Part shown: positions 7,980 to 16,905 of the stretch, in pieces | Layout of the letters: each line of letters opens with the position of its first letter | Position numbering within the stretch: the first letter of the stretch is position 1 | Assembly (NCBI GenBank): GCA_039185015.1 | Contig: JBCDAU010000001.1 | Location: forward strand, 124,001 to 188,000 | Reading direction: 5' to 3' | DNA from: JBCBSZ01 sp039185015 | GTDB taxonomy: Bacteria; Actinomycetota; Acidimicrobiia; Acidimicrobiales; Poriferisodalaceae | DNA: 64,000 bases | The notes under the pieces: generated by a model | What the model was told of the DNA's origin: nothing | Seen by the model: only the letters and a program-made list of their open reading frames with translations | Databases searched by the model: none | Made by a program: the position numbers and the translations under genes

Positions 7980-8380
7980 GAGGCGACGCCGAGCTCTCCG
8001 AGCAGCTCCTGAACCCGTTGCCTGATGTCGTCGCGGACGACCCGTACGAACTCCGGCGGCTTGCCGGCGGGGTCCTGGAGCTCCCAGTCGACCATTCGGA
8101 CGCCCGGGTAGAGCGGACACTCGTCGCCGCATCCCATCGTGATGATCACGTCGACGGACCGGCCGATCTCGTCGGTCCAGCGCTGAGGTTGCTCGTCGGA
8201 GATGTCGATGTCGAGCTCGGCCATCACCTCGACCGCCGCCGGGTTCACCTGCTCGCCCGGAGCGGAGCCACCGGAGTAGACGGTCACCCGTTCGCCCCCG
8301 AGCTCGCGGGCGAACGCAGCGGCCATCTGGGACCGCCCCGCGTTGTGGACGCAGAGGAACAGGACGCTCGGCGTGCTCAT
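7976..8380 (-). CDS. arsC: arsenate reductase, low-molecular-weight phosphatase type
   Basis: Cytoplasmic enzyme of 134 residues reducing arsenate to arsenite with thiol relay. The phosphatase loop CVHNAGRSQ begins at Cys10 with Arg16, and the redox segment MGCGDECP supplies Cys84 and Cys88, so it resembles the thioredoxin-linked ArsC class. A longer in-frame ORF exists upstream, but the ATG at 8380 starts directly before the beta-strand SVLFLC and has TAGGTT 7 nt upstream. It forms an operon with the aquaporin. No ArsR or ArsB is next to it. Confidence 0.92.
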   Translation of the reverse strand: MSTPSVLFLCVHNAGRSQMAAAFARELGGERVTVYSGGSAPGEQVNPAAVEVMAELDIDISDEQPQRWTDEIGRSVDVIITMGCGDECPLYPGVRMVDWELQDPAGKPPEFVRVVRDDIRQRVQELLGELGVAS

Positions 8381-8387
8381 GGCGCCG

Positions 8388-8393
8388 AACCTA
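8388..8393 (-). promoter_or_regulatory. candidate -10 element of arsC-aquaporin operon (TAGGTT)
   Basis: TAGGTT on the minus strand, 7 nt before the arsC ATG. No ArsR-type inverted repeat is obvious nearby. Confidence 0.4.
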
Positions 8394-8525
8394 TCCGGCA
8401 GGTGTCGGACGAATCGGGCCGGCGGGTGTCGCGGAGATGAACGTGCGGGGTCGATCACCGGAGCCGGCGGCCGGAGTCGACCGGGCGGTGCTCATGTCCC
8501 GTCGTCACGGTGCCGATGGCAGGGC

Positions 8526-9875
8526 ATGGCCGCCGGCGACTGTGACCTCACGACGGTGTCGATCGCCGCCATCGCTGGTGAGGCCCCGATCGGCGATCCC
8601 ACCCGCTGCGACCCGCTCACCGGCCTCGGCGACCGTCGGCGGTTCGAGGAGTTGGTCGCCGGATCGAACGTCACCGAGCGTGTGCCGGACCTGACACTCG
8701 TGCTCGTCGACCTCGACCGGTTCCGGCAGGTCAACGACACGCTCGGATCGGGCGCCGGTGACGAGCTGCTCGTCTTCGCCGCCGAACGGATCCGGCAGTG
8801 CGCCGGCGCCCACGAGCTGCTGCGCATCGGTGGCGACGAGTTCGCGGTGCTGTGCCTCGACGGGGTCGGCACCCGGCCGGACGAGCTCGCCGAGCGCCTC
8901 GTCGAGGTCCTCTCGCGGCCGTTCCTGGTCGCCGGGCAACAGGTCGACGTCGGAGCGCACATCGGCATCGCAGCCGGTGAGGTCGCGGACGATCTGCTCC
9001 GCCACGCCGAGCTCGCGCTGGGCGATGCCAAGCAGGGCACCGTCGGCACCGTGCGGACCTTCGACATGGCGATGGAGGAACGAGCGCAGGCGCGACGCGG
9101 CCTCGAGGTGCGGCTGCGCCGGGCGCTCGCCCTGCGACAGCTGTCGCTGCACTACCAGCCGCAGGTCCGCCCGGACGGGTCCCTCGTCGGGTTCGAGGCC
9201 CTGCTTCGTTGGCGCAACGACGTCGACGGCGAGGTGCCTCCGACGGTGTTCATCCCGGTCGCCGAGGAGATCGGCGAGATCCACGCCATCGGAGCCTGGG
9301 TGATCAGGCACGCGTGCGTCGAGGCAGCCGGCTGGCCGGGCCACCTCCGCGTCGCGGTCAACGTGTCGCCGATCCAGTTCGAGCGGTCGGGGCTGGCCCG
9401 CATTGTCGACGATGCGCTCGCCGCCTCGGGGCTGGACCCGAGTCGCCTCGAGATCGAGATCACCGAGAACGCCATCCTCGACCACGCCGAGGAGACCGGC
9501 CGGACGCTCGCTCAGCTCCAGGAGCGCGGCGTGGGCATCGCGCTGGACGACTTCGGCACCGGCTACTCGTCGCTCAGCCAGCTGGCCGACTTCCCCTTCA
9601 CGACGATCAAGATCGATCAGTCCTTCGTCCAGGCGCCGCCCTCGGAGCGAACCAGGTCGCTGGTCGACGCGATCCTCTACCTCGGGCGCCGGTTGGGGAT
9701 GGAGACGATCGCGGAAGGCGTCGAGACCGAGCAGCAGGCCCAGGACCTGATCGAGGCCGGTTGCGACGAGCTGCAGGGCTACCTGTTCGCTCGGCCGATG
9801 CCGGCCGAGGACGTGTCGGCGTTCATCGTCGAGCAGACGAGGCAACAGCGAGCGGGACACGGAGGTGACCGATGA
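8526..9875 (+). CDS. GGDEF-EAL cyclic-di-GMP turnover protein
   Basis: Cytoplasmic two-domain protein of about 449 residues. The GGDEF domain starts at DPLTGLGDRRRF and has an intact RIGGDEF active site; no RxxD inhibitory site is seen in front of it. The EAL domain has GFEALLRW, VNVSPIQF, EITENAIL, ALDDFGTGYSSL, IKIDQSFV and AEGVET, so the phosphodiesterase residues are all there. It has no sensory domain of its own. The stop overlaps the start of a BLUF gene as ATGA, which suggests that the BLUF protein is its sensor. The start is uncertain: ATG 8526 gives a short N-terminal extension, and later GTG codons are possible. Confidence 0.9.
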   Translation: MAAGDCDLTTVSIAAIAGEAPIGDPTRCDPLTGLGDRRRFEELVAGSNVTERVPDLTLVLVDLDRFRQVNDTLGSGAGDELLVFAAERIRQCAGAHELLRIGGDEFAVLCLDGVGTRPDELAERLVEVLSRPFLVAGQQVDVGAHIGIAAGEVADDLLRHAELALGDAKQGTVGTVRTFDMAMEERAQARRGLEVRLRRALALRQLSLHYQPQVRPDGSLVGFEALLRWRNDVDGEVPPTVFIPVAEEIGEIHAIGAWVIRHACVEAAGWPGHLRVAVNVSPIQFERSGLARIVDDALAASGLDPSRLEIEITENAILDHAEETGRTLAQLQERGVGIALDDFGTGYSSLSQLADFPFTTIKIDQSFVQAPPSERTRSLVDAILYLGRRLGMETIAEGVETEQQAQDLIEAGCDELQGYLFARPMPAEDVSAFIVEQTRQQRAGHGGDR

Positions 9876-10303
9876 CCGCTGAGCTGTGGCGGCTGGTGTA
9901 CATCAGCAGGAACGACATCACCGGTCCGGCCGCGGTCGTCCGGGCCGAGATCGACGGCATCCTCGAGACGGCCCGCTCTCGGAACGCGGCGCTGGGCGTG
10001 ACCGGTGCGCTCATGTTCAACACGGAGCGGTTCGCGCAGGTGCTCGAGGGCGAGCGCACCGCCGTCACGACGATCTACGAGGCGATCCAGACCGACTTGC
10101 GCCACTCCGAGGTCCGGCTGCTCACGTTCGAGCCGGTCGAGGAGCGGGCGTTCCCGACCTGGGCGATGGCCTACGTCGGGGACAACGACTCGGCCGCGGA
10201 GTTCATCGACATCGCCGTCTCGAGTGGCTTCGACCACGACGGGCTCGGTGACGACGGCTGCTTCGGGCTGATCCGGGAGCACCTGGCCGACAGCCTGAGC
10301 TGA
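9872..10303 (+). CDS. BLUF-domain blue-light sensor protein
   Basis: A 143-residue flavin-binding photoreceptor. BLUF landmarks are in place: LVYISRN with the conserved Tyr10, the flavin-contacting Asn38 in the ARSRN helix, GVTGALMFN, Gln56 in FAQVLEG and Trp97/Met99 in PTWAMAY. The C-terminal 40 residues are a short acidic helical tail. BLUF domains bind FAD and signal to a partner on blue light; in proteins such as BlrP1 the domain is fused to EAL. Here it is a separate protein whose ATG overlaps the stop of the GGDEF-EAL gene. I infer a light-controlled c-di-GMP module made of two chains. Confidence 0.92.
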   Translation: MTAELWRLVYISRNDITGPAAVVRAEIDGILETARSRNAALGVTGALMFNTERFAQVLEGERTAVTTIYEAIQTDLRHSEVRLLTFEPVEERAFPTWAMAYVGDNDSAAEFIDIAVSSGFDHDGLGDDGCFGLIREHLADSLS

Positions 10304-10312
10304 CCCTGTCGG

Positions 10313-10404
10313 CGTTGGTGCTCACGGCCGCGCCGCGGCCGCTCCAGCGGCGAGGACCTGCGGGGGAGCTCGGGGCTCCGGGACCCCGACGTGCGAGGTG
10401 CTCA
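10313..10404. repeat. intergenic hairpin repeat, copy B
   Basis: Spacer between the convergent BLUF and monooxygenase genes. It aligns with copy A at 769-853 through CTCACGGC, CGAGGACCT and CGGGGCTCCGGG. CGGGG and CCCCG form a stem at about 10371-10388. It probably ends transcription from both sides. Confidence 0.5.
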
Positions 10405-12264
10405 GCCGAACTCGTAGGGCTCCATTGACTCCTGCGCTCGGTCCCGCCACCTTCGCCAGTGGCGTCCGCCGTAGTAGGCGAGGCTGCCCGGCTCCGCGGT
10501 GCGGTAGTTGTTGTAGTACGTGACGCAGTCACGCAGCGGCGCCGTCATGGTGTCGGCCTGCCGGCAGTGCTGGGTCCACGCCTCCTCGGCCTCGGCCGAC
10601 ACGTCGACGATGTCCTCGTTCCGCTCGGCGAGCAGCTGCAGGGTCGAGACGATGTAGCCGACGTGGTCCTCGATCGACTCGATGAAGTTGAACGTCCCGC
10701 CGCCGCCCTGGGGGCCGGTGACGATGAACAGGTTCGGGAAGCCGCGACTGTGCAGTCCGAGGAAGGTGCGGGTGCCCTCTTGGCGCCACTTCTGGGTGAT
10801 CGTGCGGCCGTCGCGCCCCCGGACCATCCCGAAGGTCGTGGCGGCGAACCACTCGAAGCCGGTGGCGTGGATCAGCACGTCGAGCTCGTACTCGGTGCCG
10901 GCGTGGACGACGCCGCGCTCGTTGATCTCCTGCACGCCATGAGGGGCCGTGTCGACCAGCGTGACGTGGGGCAGGTTGAAGGCCGGCAGGTACTCGTCGT
11001 GGAACGTCGGCCGCTTGCAGCCGTAGGGGTAGTACGGCTTGAGCGCCGCCGCGGTGTCGGGATCCTCGACGACGGCGTCGACCCGGGCCCGGATCTGCTC
11101 CATGATCCGGAAGTTCGTCCCGAGCTGCTTCTGGACCAGCTCCTCGCCGGACAGCTTCGCGGCGTGCTCCTTGCGCTGCTTGTAGTCGGTGACCTTGCCG
11201 GCGAGGAAGTCGTCGTTGGCCTGCAGCGCGGTGCGGCCGGCGGAGATGCGCCCGAAGCGCTCCCGCCGGGCCAAGGACCACCCCGGCTCGTTCGCCCACT
11301 GCTCCCGCTCCTCGTCGGTGGTCGCCCGCTGGTCACGGACATCGATCGTGGAGGGCGTGCGCTGGAACACGTAGAGCCGGCCGACCTCCTTGACGAGCTC
11401 GGGGATGGCCTGGACCGCGGTCGCGCCCGTGCCGATGATGCCGACGGTCTTGCCGGCGAGGTCGACCGATCGGTTCCAGCGAGACGTGTGGAACTGATCG
11501 CCGGCGAAGGTCTCCATGCCGTCGATGTGGGCCAGCTTGGGGGTGGTGAGGATCCCGTTGGCGAGCACGACGAAGCGGGCCCGCATCTCGTCGCCCCGTT
11601 CGGTGCGTACCGTCCAGCGGGCGGTGTCCTCGTCCCAGTCGACGCCGTCGACGGCGGTGTGGAACAGGCAGCGGTCGTAGAAGCCGTACCGCTCGGCCAG
11701 CGAGCGGCAGTACTCGAGGATCTCGAACCCCGAGGCGAACTTCATCGAGGGGATGTATCCGGTCTCGTCGAGCAGCGGCAGGTAGCTGTAGGACTCGACG
11801 TCGCAGGCGACGCCCGGGTACCGGTTCCAGTACCAGGTGCCCCCGACGTCGCCGGCCTTCTCGCAGACCCGGACGTCGAGGTCGCCGAGGCCCGCCTCCT
11901 GGAGGCGGTACCAGAGGAGCAGCGCGGAGAAGCCCGCTCCGACGACGATGACGTCGCACTCGTCGGTCAGCGCCTGGCGGGGGACCGGCGGCTCGGAGTA
12001 GACGTCGTCGGCGAGGTGGGCGAAGTCGCCGTCGAGCGATCGCCACCGGTCGGTGCCGATGCGGGCGTCGTTGAACTCGCGGTATCGCTCCTGGGCCTCG
12101 GCGTCGAACTCGGCGTCCCGGCGCTGCTCGGGCAGCGTCGTCAGCGCGTCGTCGGCGATGATCGAGTAGCCCTTTCCGGCGATCTCACCGCGCGGGGCAG
12201 CCCGGGTGGCGAACCGCAGTCGCCCGGTCGTCGGGTCGCGCTCGACGGCTGTGCGTTCCGCCAT
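10402..12264 (-). CDS. flavin-containing (Baeyer-Villiger-type) monooxygenase
   Basis: NADPH/FAD-dependent oxygenase of 620 residues. After an N-terminal extension of about 100 residues come the FAD-binding VVGAGFSAL, the Baeyer-Villiger fingerprint F-x-G-x3-H-x3-W (FAGDQFHTSRW), the NADPH-binding GIIGTGATA and the late ATGFEW segment. Such enzymes insert oxygen next to a ketone, giving an ester or lactone. The start is 4 nt behind the stop of the Rieske oxygenase gene, so the two are one operon and may act in sequence on a cyclic or steroid-like substrate. That pathway is inference. Confidence 0.9.
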   Translation of the reverse strand: MAERTAVERDPTTGRLRFATRAAPRGEIAGKGYSIIADDALTTLPEQRRDAEFDAEAQERYREFNDARIGTDRWRSLDGDFAHLADDVYSEPPVPRQALTDECDVIVVGAGFSALLLWYRLQEAGLGDLDVRVCEKAGDVGGTWYWNRYPGVACDVESYSYLPLLDETGYIPSMKFASGFEILEYCRSLAERYGFYDRCLFHTAVDGVDWDEDTARWTVRTERGDEMRARFVVLANGILTTPKLAHIDGMETFAGDQFHTSRWNRSVDLAGKTVGIIGTGATAVQAIPELVKEVGRLYVFQRTPSTIDVRDQRATTDEEREQWANEPGWSLARRERFGRISAGRTALQANDDFLAGKVTDYKQRKEHAAKLSGEELVQKQLGTNFRIMEQIRARVDAVVEDPDTAAALKPYYPYGCKRPTFHDEYLPAFNLPHVTLVDTAPHGVQEINERGVVHAGTEYELDVLIHATGFEWFAATTFGMVRGRDGRTITQKWRQEGTRTFLGLHSRGFPNLFIVTGPQGGGGTFNFIESIEDHVGYIVSTLQLLAERNEDIVDVSAEAEEAWTQHCRQADTMTAPLRDCVTYYNNYRTAEPGSLAYYGGRHWRRWRDRAQESMEPYEFG

Positions 12265-12268
12265 CGCC

Positions 12269-13858
12269 TCAGGGACGACCGATCTCGACGGGCGTCTCGT
12301 CGACCTCGAGCCAGCGGAAGTAGTGCTGGTAGAAGTGCCGGATCTTCGTCTCGTTGTACGAGGCGAAGATGACCTCCTGCTGCTCCTGCGCTTTGAGCCC
12401 GGTCTGGACGTGCGGGAGGTTCAGCGAGTCCTGCTGGAAGATCTTCACCAGCGGGCCGAGCTCGGGCGCCATCGTCCAGTCGTCGTCGATGCCGAGGTGG
12501 GTCACGCCTGCGGGCGGCGGCCGACGCTCGGGATCCGGAGCGGGCGGGAACAGCATGACCTCGAAGATGCAGGTCTCGGGGTCGGAGCCGTTCGGACGGA
12601 ACCGGTAGAAGATGGTGTGGAAGCAGCCCCACGGTGACCAGTTGGGGAACACCGAGTAGTAGATGGCGTCGAGCATCTCGGCGTCGCTGACGTTCTCGAC
12701 GTCGATCAGGTCGCCGTGCTCCGCCACGAGCGCCGCCCGCTTCTGGTCGGCGAGCCACGCCCGCACCTCGTGGGGCTCCGACACGCCCTCGGGCGGCTCG
12801 GGGAGGAGCAGCGGGATGTCCTCCATGCCGGGAAGGAGCTCGCCGCCGATCCACTTGCACAGGTGCGGGTCGGGCTGGGTGATCGGTCCCGAGATCCAGG
12901 CGCCGTCGTCGTCGGCGTAGCTCTCGTCGCCGTCGAGGCCGATGATCCGCACCCGGCCCTGCTCGACCCGTTCGTAGACGTGGCCGTTGAGCGGGTGGCG
13001 GTAGCGAGCGAACTGGCGGCCGTCCTCGAGGCGCTCGTACCGGGGCATGCCGGCGAGGTGCGGGCTCTCGACCGAGTTCGGCGAGATCGCCCGCGAGTAG
13101 CTGCCGTAGGCGTCGTAGCGGCTGTTGGCATCGCCGAGGCTCTGGAGCAACGTCGGGTGTGTCGCGACCGTGTGGTACGCCTCCATGAAGGCCTCTTGGC
13201 AGACCTTCCAGTTCATCGGCATGACCTTGGCGACGTGCGCCTTCTTGTATCGCTGGTCGAACGGCAGGTGGGTGAAGTGGTCGCCCAGGTCGCCGATGAA
13301 GTCCTCGAGCGGGCCGGCCTCACGATCGGGGTTGATGAAGACGAAGCCCTGCCAGGTGCCGACCTGCGCCTCGGGGAGGCCGTAGAGGTCCTTGTCGAGG
13401 TCGGGGAAGTCCCACTCGCACGGGATCTCCTTCATCGAGCCGTCGGTGTTCCAGCACCAGCCGTGGAACGCGCAACGCAGGTTCTTCGCCCCCTTGCCGC
13501 TTCGCTCCCGGAGCTTGCGACCTCGGTGGAGGCAGGCGTTGCGGTACGCCTTGATCTCGTCGGGAGCGACCCGGACGATCAGGAACGACAGGTGAGCGAT
13601 GTCGTAGACGTGGTAGTCGCCGACCTCGGGGATCTCCTCCTCGAGACAGGCCAGCTGCCAGACCGTGCTCCAGAGCTTCTCGACCTCGAGGTCGTGCCAC
13701 TCCTTCGCGTAGTAGACGGGCGCCGGGACCCGGGTGTTGCCGGTGGGCAGCGGGTGCTCGTCGCGCATCACGGCGCTCACCGGGTGGCTGTCGAGATCGA
13801 GCAGCTCGGTGAAGCTGATCCCGGCCGATCGGTCGGTGCCGGTGACGGTCTCGGTCAT
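12269..13858 (-). CDS. Rieske-type ring-hydroxylating oxygenase, alpha subunit-like
   Basis: Rieske non-haem iron oxygenase of 529 residues, longer than the common 430-460. The Rieske cluster ligands are Cys109-x-His111 and Cys129-x2-His132; the mononuclear iron histidines are His229 and His234 in EAYHTVATHP. I set the start at ATG 13858 because GAAGGGGA sits upstream; the ORF continues 11 codons further. There is no beta subunit, ferredoxin or reductase nearby, so electrons must come from elsewhere. It is the first gene of an operon with the Baeyer-Villiger-type enzyme. A palindrome overlaps the likely transcription start. Confidence 0.9.
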   Translation of the reverse strand: MTETVTGTDRSAGISFTELLDLDSHPVSAVMRDEHPLPTGNTRVPAPVYYAKEWHDLEVEKLWSTVWQLACLEEEIPEVGDYHVYDIAHLSFLIVRVAPDEIKAYRNACLHRGRKLRERSGKGAKNLRCAFHGWCWNTDGSMKEIPCEWDFPDLDKDLYGLPEAQVGTWQGFVFINPDREAGPLEDFIGDLGDHFTHLPFDQRYKKAHVAKVMPMNWKVCQEAFMEAYHTVATHPTLLQSLGDANSRYDAYGSYSRAISPNSVESPHLAGMPRYERLEDGRQFARYRHPLNGHVYERVEQGRVRIIGLDGDESYADDDGAWISGPITQPDPHLCKWIGGELLPGMEDIPLLLPEPPEGVSEPHEVRAWLADQKRAALVAEHGDLIDVENVSDAEMLDAIYYSVFPNWSPWGCFHTIFYRFRPNGSDPETCIFEVMLFPPAPDPERRPPPAGVTHLGIDDDWTMAPELGPLVKIFQQDSLNLPHVQTGLKAQEQQEVIFASYNETKIRHFYQHYFRWLEVDETPVEIGRP

Positions 13859-13876
13859 CGTTCGTTCCCCTTCGAA

Positions 13877-13895
13877 GATCCCGGGGATCACGGTA
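13877..13895 (-). promoter_or_regulatory. promoter and palindromic operator of the oxygenase operon
   Basis: TACCGT (minus strand, 13890-13895) is a possible -10. Directly downstream GATCCC-G-GGGATC (13877-13889) is a perfect 6-bp inverted repeat sitting at the expected transcription start, a good place for a repressor. No regulator gene is adjacent. Confidence 0.4.
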
Positions 13896-13927
13896 GTCAG
13901 CGGGCGAGGGAAGCGACGAGCCGACGA

Positions 13928-14665
13928 CTACCCGAACGTGGCCGTCCACCAGTGCGATGGATCACCGATCGGGGTCGTCAGCTGGCGTTCCAGATCGGTG
14001 CCGGTGCGGGCGCCACCGTGGGGCACCAGGACGAGCTGGACCTCGGCGGTCAGGGGGTCCGTCAGTGCCACTCCGGCGGCCGGCGGTCGGGTGCTCCAGA
14101 TCTCGCCGTCGAGCGCGATCGAGCCGCCGTGGGCGATCGTGCCGTCGACCCGGTGGAGCCCGCCGCGGGCCGGGGAGTCGCCCAGGTCGCCCACGTCGCA
14201 CGCGCCCAGGCATCGCTCGGGCTCGTTGAAGACCAGCGCCCAGAGGGTGAAGACCTCGTCCTCGCCCTGGACGACCAGCGGGTGGTCGCCGTCGGCCCGG
14301 GGGTAGGCGTAGGTGCCCGGGTTCGGCGTGGGCAGCTCGAAGGTGACGGCGAGGGAGTCTGCTCGTCGGAGCAGGGTGGAGCCGTTCGGCGCTGCGACGT
14401 GGGGCAGGCCCTGCTCGGTGATGTCGGCTCGTCGGCCGACGTCGTACGCCGACGACGAGCCGAGGAACACGCCCGCGAGGAGTCCGGCGGCGAGCGCGAC
14501 GAGCGCCGCGGCGACGGCGAACCGGCGCGGGTCCGGCACGCCGTCACCCACCCGTATCGGCGGTGGCGGTGATGGATCGAGCAGGACGCCGGGCACGACG
14601 GGGAGGTCGTTCCGCCACCCCGGTCCGGTCGGCAGTGGGGCACGGAGGGCGGTGGTGGTCGGCAT
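13928..14665 (-). CDS. membrane-anchored extracytoplasmic protein, function unknown
   Basis: A 245-residue protein with a Pro-rich cytoplasmic head, one membrane helix (about residues 50-72, FAVAAALVALAAGLLAG) and an external domain. AGGAG precedes the ATG at 14665. The outer part has a pair of cysteines in NEPERCLGACDVGDLG, then GLHRVDGTIAHGG and a C-terminal VQLVLVPHGGA. This pattern resembles a beta-sandwich seen in secreted bacterial proteins of unknown role, but I cannot name the family with confidence. It is divergent from the copper amine oxidase, with a 187-nt shared upstream region in which I see no convincing operator. Confidence 0.7.
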   Translation of the reverse strand: MPTTTALRAPLPTGPGWRNDLPVVPGVLLDPSPPPPIRVGDGVPDPRRFAVAAALVALAAGLLAGVFLGSSSAYDVGRRADITEQGLPHVAAPNGSTLLRRADSLAVTFELPTPNPGTYAYPRADGDHPLVVQGEDEVFTLWALVFNEPERCLGACDVGDLGDSPARGGLHRVDGTIAHGGSIALDGEIWSTRPPAAGVALTDPLTAEVQLVLVPHGGARTGTDLERQLTTPIGDPSHWWTATFG

Positions 14666-14852
14666 GTCGTTCTCCTCTGGTCGGAGCCCGTCGATCGGGT
14701 CGTCACGATCGTGCGACGCAGGAGGGCCGCAAGCTTGGCGACGATGTGGACGTTTCGTGGAGCGCATCTCCAGAACTCCGCGAGGCGCACCCCTTGCGGT
14801 GGCGTTCGGGGGCGAGTTGCATCGGGGGACGGGCAGACGAAACGGGGACCTG

Positions 14853-16769
14853 ATGAGCGATACGACGTTGGAGCGGACGGCGACCCATCCTCTCGATCGG
14901 TTGACCGAGGCCGAGACGACCGCTGCGGTCGAGATCGTCCGCGGGGACGCCCGCTTCGGCGACCGGATGCGCTTCGGGAGCGTCAACCTGCACGAGCCGC
15001 CCAAGGACGTCGTGCTCGGCTTCCAGCCGGGGGAGACCGTCTCCCGCGCGGTCGAGGTGATCCTGCTCGACAACGCCGACGGCTCGACCCACGAGCTCGT
15101 CGTCTCACTCGACGACGCCGCCGTCACCGCCTGGGATCGGATCGAGGGTGTGCAGCCGTCGGTGATCCTCGACGAGTTCTTCGAGTGCGAGGCGGCGATC
15201 CAGAACGACCCGGACTTCCAGGCCGCCATGGCCAAGCGGGGCATCACGGACATGTCGCTGGTCACCGTCGACCCGTGGTCCGCCGGCAACTACGGCGATC
15301 CGTTGGAGTCCGACCACCGCATCGTGCGGGGGCTGGTCTGGGTGCGCGAGCAGGAGGGAGACAACCAGTACGCGCGACCGATCGACGGCCTGTCGGTGCT
15401 GTTCGACCTGGCCGAGACGAAGGTCGTCCGGATCGACGATCGGCGCGTCCTGCCCGTGCCGAGCGGCGACGCGGATCACGACGAGTGGGGAGCGCAGCTC
15501 CGCGGTGAGCCCAGCGAGCCGCTGCGTCCGCTCGAGATCACCCAGCCGGAGGGGCCGAGCTTCTCGTTCGAGGGCGATCGGCTCTCGTGGGCCGACTGGG
15601 ACCTGCGCGTCGGCTGGACGACCCGCGAGGGCCTCGTCCTGCATCAGGTCACCTACACCGACGGTGACGAGGTCCGGCCCGTGCTCTACCGGGCCTCGCT
15701 CGCCGAGATGACCGTGCCCTACGGCGATCCGTCGGAGACCCAGGCCCGCAAGAACGCCTTCGACGTCGGCGAGTACGGCCTCGGCATGCTCGCCAACCCG
15801 CTCGTGCTGGGCTGCGACTGCCTCGGCGAGATCCACTACCTCGACGCCCACTTCACCGATGCCTCCGGCGAGGTCATGTCGATCCCGCAGGCGATCTGCA
15901 TCCACGAGGAGGACGTCGGCATCTCGTGGAAGCACACCGACTTTCGCACCGAGCAGGTCGAGGTGCGGCGGCTCCGCCGACTCGTCGTGTCCTTCATCGC
16001 CACGGTCGGCAACTACGAGTACGGCATCTACTGGTACCTGTACCTCGACGGTCGGATCGAGTGCGAGATCAAGCTGACCGGCATCCTCTCGACCGGTGCC
16101 CTCGACACCGGTGAGACCACGGACTACGGCACGATGCTGGGCGAGCACCTCTACGGCGCCAACCACCAGCACGTGTTCTGCACCCGCCTCGACATGAACG
16201 TCGACGGCACCTCCAACTCCGTCCTCGAGGTCGACACCGAGGCGGCTCCGGCGGACGAGAACCCGTGGGGCAACGCCTTCCGGGCGAAGCAGACCGTCCT
16301 GACGAGCGAGTCGGCGGCTCAGCGCCTCATCGATCCACTCGTCGCCCGCTACTGGAAGGTCGTGTCGACCGAGCGGACCAATCGGATGGGCACGCCGACC
16401 GGCTACAAGCTCATCGCCGGCGAGAACGGCCTGCCGTTCGCCACCGACGAGTCCTCGATCAAGCAGCGCGCCGGCTACATGTGGAAGCACCTCTGGGTGA
16501 CGCCGTACGCCGCCGACGAGCGCTGGCCGGCGGGCAAGTACCCCAACCAGCACGCCGGCGGTGACGGGCTGCCCGCCTACACCGCGGGCGATCGCTCGGT
16601 CGAGGACACCGACGTCGTGCTCTGGTACGTCATGAACCACAACCACCTGCCGTCGCTGGAGGATTGGCCGGTCATGCCGGTGGCGTCGATCGGCTTCACC
16701 CTCAAGCCCAGCGGCTTCTTCGACCGCAACCCGGTGATCGACCTCCCGCCCTCGAACCACTGCCACTAG
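14853..16769 (+). CDS. copper-containing primary amine oxidase
   Basis: Quinoprotein of 638 residues that oxidises primary amines to aldehydes, releasing ammonia and hydrogen peroxide. The cofactor precursor Tyr is in VGNYEYG (about residue 387), where self-processing makes topaquinone. Copper ligands are the two His of HQHVF (about 436-438) and a third in NHNHLPSLEDWPVMP; the likely catalytic base is in FDVGEYGLG. No signal peptide is visible, as in cytosolic actinobacterial members. I chose ATG 14853; the frame runs open upstream but enters the divergent gene's leader. No aldehyde dehydrogenase gene is adjacent. Confidence 0.94.
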   Translation: MSDTTLERTATHPLDRLTEAETTAAVEIVRGDARFGDRMRFGSVNLHEPPKDVVLGFQPGETVSRAVEVILLDNADGSTHELVVSLDDAAVTAWDRIEGVQPSVILDEFFECEAAIQNDPDFQAAMAKRGITDMSLVTVDPWSAGNYGDPLESDHRIVRGLVWVREQEGDNQYARPIDGLSVLFDLAETKVVRIDDRRVLPVPSGDADHDEWGAQLRGEPSEPLRPLEITQPEGPSFSFEGDRLSWADWDLRVGWTTREGLVLHQVTYTDGDEVRPVLYRASLAEMTVPYGDPSETQARKNAFDVGEYGLGMLANPLVLGCDCLGEIHYLDAHFTDASGEVMSIPQAICIHEEDVGISWKHTDFRTEQVEVRRLRRLVVSFIATVGNYEYGIYWYLYLDGRIECEIKLTGILSTGALDTGETTDYGTMLGEHLYGANHQHVFCTRLDMNVDGTSNSVLEVDTEAAPADENPWGNAFRAKQTVLTSESAAQRLIDPLVARYWKVVSTERTNRMGTPTGYKLIAGENGLPFATDESSIKQRAGYMWKHLWVTPYAADERWPAGKYPNQHAGGDGLPAYTAGDRSVEDTDVVLWYVMNHNHLPSLEDWPVMPVASIGFTLKPSGFFDRNPVIDLPPSNHCH

Positions 16770-16905
16770 CCCCGGCGGCCCGCTCCGTCACCGACCCACA
16801 GGTCGCCTCCTCCTCCCCGACACAGAACGCGGTCGCCGCCACACCACGTGACCAAGCTGCCGTGCGGGTCGCCGTCTCGTGGCCGATCCGCGCAAAGATA
16901 CGGGC

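Noticed and set aside
9872..9875. Possible BLUF-EAL gene fusion
   Set aside because: A clear TGA ends the GGDEF-EAL frame and the BLUF start is in another frame (ATGA), so they are two proteins.
10459..12372. 637-codon plus-strand frame opposite the monooxygenase
   Set aside because: Antisense to a gene with intact FAD and NADPH motifs; no domain of its own.
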